Assembly (NCBI RefSeq): GCF_000004195.4
Contig: NC_030684.2
Location: forward strand, 109,035,429-109,099,428
Length of the DNA stretch: 64,000 nucleotides
Direction of reading: 5' to 3'
Source of the DNA: Xenopus tropicalis
Lineage: Eukaryota; Chordata; Amphibia; Anura; Pipidae
Part shown: positions 56,874 through 64,000 of the stretch, piece after piece
Position numbering within the stretch: position 1 is the stretch's first letter
Layout of the letters: each line of letters begins with the position of its first letter
Translations under genes and position numbers: made by a program
Notes under the pieces: model-generated
What the model saw: only the letters and a program-made list of their open reading frames with translations
The model's database searches: none
Told to the model about the DNA's origin: nothing

Positions 56874-57362
56874 CTGTGAAATAGTATTGCAAGATGTTAT
56901 TTTGTGTAATATATTATATATATATACATTCATACACCATCATAAATAACGGGGCCCCTCACAACAACATTTTTTGGGCCCCCCTCCTCCCACGCCCCCA
57001 ATGGCCCCTCCCCCTGTGAACCCTCACATCAATACAAAGGACACACAGACATTGTTAGCCAGGGCCCCCTAAAACATTTGTGGCCCTTCCCCAAATGACT
57101 CACACTATGAGCCGCTCCCTGCTGCTTCCCCCCTGCTTTAAACTTATTTATGCATATGTATTTGAAAATATATATATATACAATACGAAGTGCTGGGAAG
57201 CTGCACACCATAAGGAACAATAATACCTGGGTGCCTGTGGCAAAACAAAATCTAGACAGGCATGGGGTGACAGCACACACAGGATTTTGACAAGGAGTCA
57301 CAAAAATGTGAAATAATATTCAGAGGTTTATTGTGAGCAACATTTCAGTTCCTCACTGGCAT

Positions 57363-57416
57363 TATGGTTGAACGAGATGGACGTATGTCTTTTTTCAACC
57401 CAACTTACTATGTTAC
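57363..57416 (+). mobile_element. CR1 3'-end fragment
   Basis: TTATGGTTGAACGAGATGGA followed by CGTATGTCTTTTTTCAACCC and TACTATGTTAC matches the 3' tail of the CR1 copies at 38,105 and 46,776, here on the plus strand. It lies inside the intron of the MYB-like gene. Confidence 0.8.
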
Positions 57417-57522
57417 TTTCATCATCCCTGACATTTCTTACATTTGTACCGTTAGTTCAAATTACTTGCTAAATCTTTTACTGAACGTATAATGTAAAAG
57501 CATAATAAAGTACAATAATTAC

Positions 57523-57769
57523 CTTCTCTAATTTCAGCGACCAGTTCTGGGCTCCTGCGCTTAAGGTCGGACCACAGACGCCGGAGCTGGCGGGGGTCCA
57601 CATCAAGGGCAAACCCGGCGAGCAAACCATCTCTTAGCTCGGCCAGGATTGCCCTCTTCCTCTCGTGGACCCCTAAGTCCCCCGGCGGTGGGTGGTCATA
57701 TCCTGCACGCAGGAGCACGCTGATAATATAGCGCCTCTCCCCTGGTAGCAAGTCCGAAACCCCAGGCAT
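57523..57769 (-). CDS. Harbinger-type MYB/SANT-like protein, exon 1
   Basis: ATG at 57,769 opens MPGVSDLLPGERRYIISVLL. A helix-turn-helix-like region follows, with RAILAELRDGLLAGFALDVD and the typical QLRRLWSDLKRRSPELVAEI end (positions about 61-80), where the spaced aromatic residues and the W-x-D-L-K-R motif recall MYB/SANT-like DNA-binding domains of PIF/Harbinger accessory proteins. It ends E-G|GTAATTATT (phase 1). In active Harbinger elements this protein binds transposon ends and carries the transposase to DNA. CpG- and GC-rich coding sequence contrasts with the AT-rich intron, which suggests low divergence. Confidence 0.65.
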
Positions 57770-58049
57770 GTCCTCTCAGTTTGGTGGCTGCAGGCTCATT
57801 GACACAAAATGGCCCCAAGTCGCACATGTCACTAGATTAAAAAATCGCCACAAAATGTCCGCAAGTCGCAAGATTACAAAATCGCGAAAAAAAAACCCCG
57901 CCAAAATATACATAGTAATGTGTTTTGCGTGACAAAATATTCACCGCTATAGTACTGTATATTTTGGCGAATACATTTTTACCGCTATAGTACTGTATAT
58001 TAGTAGCGAAATTCCATACATGCCAAGACTTTAGTAAAATTGAGTAAAA

Positions 58050-58560
58050 AGACACATACTTGAATAAATAACACTATAAGTCCATATTTTATTGCAAAAA
58101 CTCATTTACTGTACTTTTCTATCATTTTTCGCCTGCCTGTAGTAGGTGTTAATTTTGAGTAAAATTGAGTAAAAAGACACATACTTGAATAATTAACACT
58201 GTAAGTCCATATTTTATTGCCAAAAACTCATTTACTGTACTTTTCTATAATTTTTCACCTGCCTTCTAATGCAGTTTTCTATTTAATGGCAAGTACATGA
58301 AATATACAGAAATACAAAAGTAAACCTCACTGAAACACGTATATTTACCATTAGGCCCCAAAAAGTCATATTTTCTGCTGAATTGTGCAAAGTATAGGGT
58401 ATTTCTCTGTACATGCTATGAGTAAACTTAGGGAGTCCATGTATGGCCCTATTCAGCTTTCAATGCTCAAAGAGACATAACACCACACCCCTAGGAATAC
58501 TACACTAAGCAGCCTTTTGACTAATTCTAAAGAGATTATAAGTCAGTAACTTTTTACTGC
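58050..58560 (+). other. ttc6 intron, short duplicated block
   Basis: A segment TTGAGTAAAAAGACACATAC ... ATTTTATTGC..AAAACTCATTTACTGTAC at 58,039-58,140 is repeated at 58,160-58,260, a local tandem duplication of about 120 bp. The rest is unassigned. Confidence 0.6.
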
Positions 58561-58945
58561 TCAGCTGCAAATTGGAGTGATATCACCCCCCTCCCAGCAG
58601 CTGATCAGCAGAACAATGGGAAGGTAGCAAAATAGCAGCTCCCAGTAGATATCAGAAAAGCACTCAATAGTAAGGAATCCAAGTCCAGCTTGAGACTCCT
58701 CCAGTTACATGGGAGTAGGAGAAACAATAGGTTACCTGACAGCAGTTCTAATGTGTAGTGCTGGCTCCTTCTGAAAGCTCAAACTCAGGCACAATGCACT
58801 GAGATGGCACCTACACACCAATATTACAGCTAAAAAAATACATTTGTAGGTTCAAGAATAACATTTTAAATGGTGGAGTGAATTATTTGTTATGTAAACA
58901 ATGTAATTTAGAAATAAAAAGTAAACCATAAAAATCACCCCTTTA
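58560..58945. repeat. Dispersed repeat B, copy 2
   Basis: Same orientation as 35,035-35,450; ends near AAAATCACCCCTTTAAAG, so it may be a TTAA-targeting MITE. Confidence 0.75.
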
Positions 58946-59418
58946 AAGCAAATTCGTAGTACATAGCATGGAGCATCAGCTGGGTGGGTATCTTTTAAAA
59001 GAAAGTTCTTATTAATCGCTTTAAAAACGTGGAGCTCTCATAGGCTTTTCCTATTAACCACTTGCTTGACGCATTTCGTAGCTACCAGCCACTTTGCCAA
59101 AAGCAATATGGTTATGAAATACAACAGAAGTTTAAACCCAAACAAATCCCTCCCATAAAAACATTAACCCCTCCTGTCTCTATCCAGAGAAGCCTCGAGT
59201 GAGCCATCTTCACCCTCCCATATGCCTATACAAAGTAAACCAAAGAGAGCACACATAGTAGTATGCTATTTCTAAAATATATGCTTACATATACATAAAA
59301 ATATATATGTAAATATACAAATCATAATAATAAAATTGTTTATAGAAAAAAATCACAAAAGTCCTTAATCATGAATAACTTGAAATCTCCCATTCACAGT
59401 TCATTCCCCCACTTATAT

Positions 59419-59871
59419 CTATTGTCTTGGGGTAATAAATCCCTCTCTAAAAGCCTTTTCTCTGCATCGCCATTTCTCATTATATTCTAAATTGTCAATA
59501 ATTTGAAATGTAACAGTGGCCCTATTACTATGTTTATCCCCTACATGCTTAGCTATAGCCAGTCTATAATCATTTTGTTCAATGGCCGATAGATGCTCCA
59601 GAAACCTCACGCTGGCACAATGAGCAGTCTTGCTTACATATATGAGCACTACATTCACATGTGGTCGCATATACCACTCCTTTAGACAGACAATTGAAAT
59701 ACTGTTGATGGTGTAAGTCTTGCCCGTAAATGTGATGGTGAAGGTCCTGCAAACATGTTTTACTGAATAAGCCTTACATCTACTTCTGCCACAATGGTAA
59801 GTACCATTGTATCTTAACCACGCTGATGTATTCTTGTTGTCATTTCGAAACACAGCCTCCTCGACACCCAT
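59419..59871 (-). pseudogene. GIY-YIG endonuclease domain of a Penelope-like element
   Basis: A 150-codon open stretch. A Cys-containing linker YNGTYHCGRSRCKAYS precedes the endonuclease-like part VVLIYVSKTAHCASVRFLEH (where VVYLI..YVGKT..xxxRxxEH is expected), then AIAKHVGDKHSN (AxHF..H-like) and a closing RCREKAFREGFI (RE..WI). The Gly of YVGKT is Ser and the canonical GIY is lost, so activity is unlikely. Confidence 0.65.
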
Positions 59872-60307
59872 AACGTAATAGTCTGCCCTCTACGGAAAAC
59901 AAGCGAGTGTGTCTGGTCCAGAAACTAGGTCCTGTAACAGCACCCCCCAGTATTTACATACACTACACTTGATAGTATAGGCACCCCCACTGAAAGTGGT
60001 AGAGTGCACTTTTGTTTAGGACAACTGTTGCGAAACATGTTGGTATTCTTATGACACAATGACACCTGCCTATCACTTTTCATAGGCATTCTTAAAATCA
60101 CACATATCATAACCGCGCTTTGTGAACCTGTTTCACCATTCCATGGCTTGCAGTTAAAAAGGCATCCCAAGTGGAGCAGATCCACCGTACCAACAAGAAC
60201 TGCCCCACTTGGATGCCCCTCATTTAAGAACTGGGATGACCACTATCAGCATGTAGTGAGGTATTTCATGTAATTGCCTTACAGTAAAGAGTAGTCTATA
60301 TCATCTC

Positions 60308-60700
60308 TCACAAACAAAAGAAAACAATGTCAAGAAACAATATAACCATAGGATGGGTTTCAAAAGAAATCCATGCCCTGCAATAATCCACTAAGGCTTT
60401 GAGTGAGCTACCTTCACCCTCCCATATCCTTATACAGTCATCAATGTATCTATAAAATTTGATCAGCTTAGATATAAATAAGTTACTATCTCCAAAGACA
60501 CAGCCTCTCCCACCACCGCACAAATAGAATGGCATAGGTAGGAGCAAAGGAATCACCCATTGTGATGCCACATCTCTGGAGACAGAAACTACCATCAAAA
60601 CAAAAATAGAGTACAAAACAAAAACAGACTGTAGGATAAATTCACTTTGTACATCAGGGAAGAATCCATTACTCCTAACCCAAAACTCAATAGCTTGCAA
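60308..60700 (-). pseudogene. Penelope-like reverse transcriptase fragment
   Basis: Degraded RT palm. LIKFYRYIDDCIRIWEGEGS contains the catalytic YIDD, followed by a short spacer and ILFLDIVF (the 'xHFLDL' strand typical of Penelope-type and related RTs). Upstream, VASQWVIPLLLPMPFYLCGG is a corrupted version of the 'GTAMG..FAPSYANLFMG' segment. No complete domain. Confidence 0.6.
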
Positions 60701-61004
60701 AACCCAAATTATGGTCTGTGTTGGAATACAGAGCTTTCACATCCTTTGAAAACCACCTATAAAATGCTTTCCATTGTACATTCTTTAATTTCTTAAAGCA
60801 CATGGTGATATCCCTCAGATAAGTAGGTAGCCTCTCCACTAGTGGTATTAATAACCTTGGGACAAACCCTCATTTAGGGCCCCAATTCCTGTAATGTAGC
60901 ACCTCTTAATATTCTCCAAAGAATATGAAAAATGGGGATACCTGGACTAGAACAGTCAACAAATTGAAGCTCTTATTAAATCCCCTTTTTTTTATAAAAT
61001 AGGA

Positions 61005-61222
61005 AAAAATGCTGACAAGCACTTCGGTTTTCGTACCTAAAGGGTACTTAATCATAGGCTACTTAGCCTATGATTAAGTACCCTTTAGGTACGAAACGTA
61101 TAAGGCTTCTTTTTTTTTTTTATTTATGGATTAAATAAACTTTAAAACTTTTTTATTTACTATCAGCTGCTTTTGACATTTTTGTTCATTTGTGGAAAAC
61201 CGGAGTGCCTGTCAGCATTTTT
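61005..61222. mobile_element. Foldback element containing a 68-bp perfect palindrome
   Basis: Ends AAAAATGCTGACAAGCACTT and, inverted, AAAAATGCTGACAGGCACTC. Inside at 61,029-61,096 lies a perfect palindrome with 33-bp arms and a 2-bp centre (arm contains TACCTAAAGGGTACTTAATC). The rest is T-rich. Inserted in the Penelope-like element. Confidence 0.8.
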
Positions 61223-61719
61223 CAGCATGAGCACCCAGACCCACCTTTACCAAGGGTAAGATCTCTACACCATTTGCTATAACTGTGATAACCCCTTTTT
61301 TTATACCCCGCCATAAGTAAATCCCTCAGTTCTTTTAGATCTGATTTATGGGGTCTAATTGCAATGCAATGTATGTCTCCTCATCCTGTAACTGTCTCAA
61401 GACTTAATTTTCATACATCTTCACATCAAGAACCACCACCGCCCCACCCCTTGCATTTTTTAGGTTTTACCCTAGTACAATTGTCATCATCAACCAGGGA
61501 CTCCCATTTTAGATCTTTTAACACATTTATTGTACTTACATACCGGACATCCAGTATATCCATGACTTCACTTGCCCCTGAAGTTGATGCCCTTAAAGGG
61601 CTATCATGTAAAAGATGGTATTGTATCCTGTTCTAGAAACTAGTAGATGTATCTGCTACAACATTCATATTGTTATTTTTAATTTTAGCATAATATCTAT
61701 TTAAAGTTAACAGTCTTAA

Positions 61720-62116
61720 AGGAGAAGGAAAGACTAAGTCACTTGGGGGTGCTAAAATGTTAAGCAACCCCAAGTGACTTTAATCGCTTACCTTTTACCC
61801 AGGGCTGGTGCCCCTGTTAGGAGAAAACAGCACCAGCCCGGGGTACCTGGAGCGATGTGCTTCCTCCTTCCGACTTCGTTTCGCTGCGACTAACACAATA
61901 GGCGCATGCGCAGTAGAGTGAAAAGCCGACTTCTCTGTTAAAGATCGGCTTTTCACTCTACTGCGCATGCGCGTGCGAGCGATACAGGAAGGAGGAAGCG
62001 CTGCAGGTACCCCGGGGCTGGTGCTGTTCTCTCTGAACAGGGGCACCAGCCCGGGGTAAAAGGTATGCGATTCAAGTCACTTGGGGGTGCCTAACATTTT
62101 GGCCTTTCCTTCTCCT
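61720..62116. mobile_element. T2-MITE-type hairpin element, TTAA target duplication
   Basis: TTAA at 61,716-61,719 and 62,117-62,120. Ends AGGAGAAGGAAAG inverted. The arms continue with CAAGTGACTT, CACCAGCCCGGGGTAC, CTTCCTCCTTCC and a central GAAAAGCCGA..TCGGCTTTTC hairpin, so nearly the whole 397 bp folds back. CpG- and GC-richer than its surroundings. Related to 15,090-15,450. Confidence 0.85.
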
Positions 62117-62479
62117 TTAAGATCCACAATGGCTGAGGAAAGATCACAGTTTCCACTTGAGGTACAAGCAGTAACATCCTTATCTGTAAAATGAACTGAT
62201 ATTGCTGGTTTCAATATATATGTCACCATATCCATAATGTGGGGAACTTGGCTGAAAATCACATACCTGCCAGATATGCACCATAAAGTTATCATAGTCA
62301 CTCTTATCACATTGAAACTTCTCCTTCTTAATCCTTTTTACCTGTTACTCATATTGGCGTACCCTGTCTTGTAACTGTTCCAATAGGGTAGTGTCCACTC
62401 CTGAAATGGTATCCGATTCACTCATTTGGGTTATCTCATCCTGTACCATTTTAATTTTCTACTAACCTGGAACTCCTGT

Positions 62480-63629
62480 GACCATTAGTTCCTGTGCCTG
62501 AGTGTTTCATTCTGCATACAATCAATTACCACAATTCACAACCGGTTAAAGCAAGCCATCTGAGAGACAATAGCAACTTAAATGAATGGATCTTTCCCCA
62601 GATCACATTGATGGGATACAGCCAGAAATCAGTTGGGTAGGCCTGTCTGAGGGGCTCATAAGCTGCAGACTCGGACCATTAGCAGCTTTTTTCAGCCCGT
62701 GTATTGTCACCTTAACATGTTTTGGAAATGTTAAAGAACAGTTATAGTTTGTGCTCCCCTTGCTCCTTGAGGAAGGTGACACCCCATGCCTTTTAGAAAT
62801 GTGTCATGAAAGTATATTATTGCGCCCATTTTAGCCTTACCCCAAATCATTAACTTTCCAAAGCAAAGGGCACTTCCAACTGCAATTCCTTACTGTGAAG
62901 CCATGTCATAGTGTACACATTTGAATTAGGAGCCAGCATATCAGTCCTGTCCTAGTTTGTCCCCTCAGGACATATGTATATATGCAGGCCCTGAATTTGC
63001 ATTCTGATCCAAGATATGGCTGCACACAGCAAGGTACGGCAGCTGCTATAGGCAATAGCCTTTTCATTGCATTGCGATCAAAAGGCACATGGGGGAAGCA
63101 CTATATTGTCAGTTGGCCTCCTTTATTATTATTTTAACGGTGCATGAATTGTACAAAGATCATTTTTGTACAGATTTCCTAGGGTGACAAAGGTCAGTCT
63201 GTGTGACTGTGGTATAACTGGTTTGGTTGATTTGTTACCTACTCTATAAAAAGGGTTGGTTTAGCCTAATGTTTGGACTATAGTCATTCCAGGAGGTGAG
63301 CCCCTGGGAAGCCTCTGCTAATGTCATTGGATAGTTTCCACGAATAAGTTCCTTCATACTGCTGTAATACTGTTTCCATCCAGTCTGGCCAGCATCCAGT
63401 AGAAATTGGGGACTGTCACTTCTACCTACATGGGGGATAACAAAAAATACCTGTACTGAAATTCACTAGCATTGTTACACACTGGCAGCAGCAACTGGGA
63501 TCCCTGCTTGTTGTTCAAGGGCTTATTTATATGGCACTGGAAAGTAGCCTGCTGCACTTATACTTTTTATATCACAATAAGTTTATTATTTAACAAAAAC
63601 ATCCAATCTCTTTTTGTTTTGCATTATAG
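62480..63629 (+). other. ttc6: ttc6 intron, right part
   Basis: No exon or repeat termini recognised. Ends in a pyrimidine tract and acceptor TTTTGCATTATAG. Confidence 0.4.
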
Positions 63630-63839
63630 GGAGAATGGACATCAAACAATCCATCACTTCTGCACAGTGTCACCTAGCTATGTTTTACCGAGTTCCCTTA
63701 AGATGGCTCTGCGTGTGCATCACACAGTGGGCAGGAAAGGCCATAATAGCTTCAGTGTGAACCAAGGCTTGCCCAGCACACCAACAGAGGACTGTTCCGC
63801 TGATGCTCACAATCTTTCACACATCCAGAAAACAATGGG
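63630..63839 (+). CDS. ttc6: Putative Ttc6, coding exon 5
   Basis: Acceptor GCATTATAG|G; donor ATGGG|GTAATG. The first base completes the Lys codon left open by exon 4 (AA|G). The exon then reads ENGHQTIHHFCTVSPSYVLP, SSLKMALRVHHTVGRKGHNS and ADAHNLSHIQKTMG without a stop, ending after two codon bases. Phase match across an 11-kb intron is encouraging, but additional exons in between cannot be excluded. No TPR visible yet; the protein would continue outside the window. Confidence 0.65.
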
Positions 63840-64000
63840 GTAATGATATTAGGTTTGCTAATAAGTAAAATAAGATAGTGTTTATTAAATGGTCATGTGC
63901 TGTGAAACAGTATTGGAAACATGGTATAAAGCAACGCAACCATTTTGCTGTACGTTTAGTAAAAGCAAATTATAGTCCCTATGGGTCACCACACATAGGC
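63840..64000 (+). other. ttc6: ttc6 intron, runs off the window
   Basis: Begins GTAATGATATT; nothing else recognised. Confidence 0.5.

Larger units (their letters stand above)
55398..58033 (-). mobile_element. Candidate Harbinger-type element carrying a MYB-like gene
   Basis: A MYB/SANT-like two-exon gene (minus strand) lies between GGCCTGATTCACTAAAGTGC at about 55,398 and an inverse-like CTTTAGTAAAATT near 58,033. Both subterminal regions contain GCGATAAA / TTTTGGCG-like blocks. The left end resembles the GGGGCTGATTTACTAA end at 9,667. No transposase frame is visible, so if this is one element it has lost that gene. Boundaries are tentative. Confidence 0.4.
59405..62475 (-). mobile_element. 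Penelope-like retroelement, degraded, split by two hairpin elements
   Basis: Minus strand. From 5' (right) to 3' (left): an N-terminal region (62,290-62,465) reading MSESDTISGVDTTLLEQLQD and KRIKKEKFQCDKSDYDN; broken RT sequence; an RT fragment around YRYIDDCIRIWEG (60,430); and a GIY-YIG-like domain (59,419-59,871). RT followed by GIY-YIG endonuclease is the defining layout of Penelope-like elements, known in Xenopus. Hairpin elements interrupt it at about 61,005-61,222 and 61,720-62,116. Many stops and frameshifts make it dead. Confidence 0.7.

Noticed and set aside
63472..63629. Open reading upstream of coding exon 5
   Set aside because: The frame runs through a polypyrimidine tract and the acceptor; it is intronic read-through, and the exon itself begins at 63,630.

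Overview
The window reads as frog nuclear DNA, most likely Xenopus (X. tropicalis or a close relative). Three things suggest this: the foxa1 protein is frog-like; the intergenic DNA is packed with TTAA-flanked 'TTAAAGG' hairpin elements (the T2-MITE type described from Xenopus); and DIRS-like, Penelope-like, CR1 and Harbinger remnants are all present. The species is an inference. No tRNA, rRNA, CRISPR or bacterial-type operon is visible.

Layout. 1-20,900: no host exon recognised; AT-rich intergenic DNA with MITEs, microsatellites and one striking element, a Harbinger-like transposon at 9,667-11,954 carrying 35 exact-length 52-bp tandem units. 20,990-26,340: foxa1 on the minus strand. It has two coding exons (24 codons plus 404 codons, 428 aa), a 2.6-kb intron and a GC-rich promoter/5' region. 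26,340-42,100: intergenic, with two minisatellite-like tracts just upstream of foxa1 (27.8-30.4 kb) and a CR1 LINE split by a TTAA hairpin element (38.1-39.8 kb). 42,130-64,000: 5' part of a plus-strand, multi-exon gene that I read as ttc6. It has a GC-rich promoter with an RFX X-box, one non-coding first exon and five phase-compatible coding exons (44,767-45,849; 47,716-47,814; 48,361-48,528; 52,318-52,430; 63,630-63,839). The gene runs off the right edge. Its introns hold a second CR1, a DIRS-like retroelement with a nested hAT MITE, a complete hAT MITE, a Harbinger-type MYB-like two-exon gene and a Penelope-like element split by two hairpin elements.

How the genes relate. foxa1 (-) next to ttc6 (+) is the arrangement I know from mammals (MIPOL1 - FOXA1 - TTC6), so the microsynteny supports both calls; mipol1 would then lie off the left edge. 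foxa1 encodes a pioneer forkhead factor of endoderm and its derivatives. The X-box suggests ttc6 is under RFX (ciliary) control. All exon junctions were read by eye from splice consensus and phase. Repeat family names rest on termini, target-site duplications and protein motifs, not on database searches.
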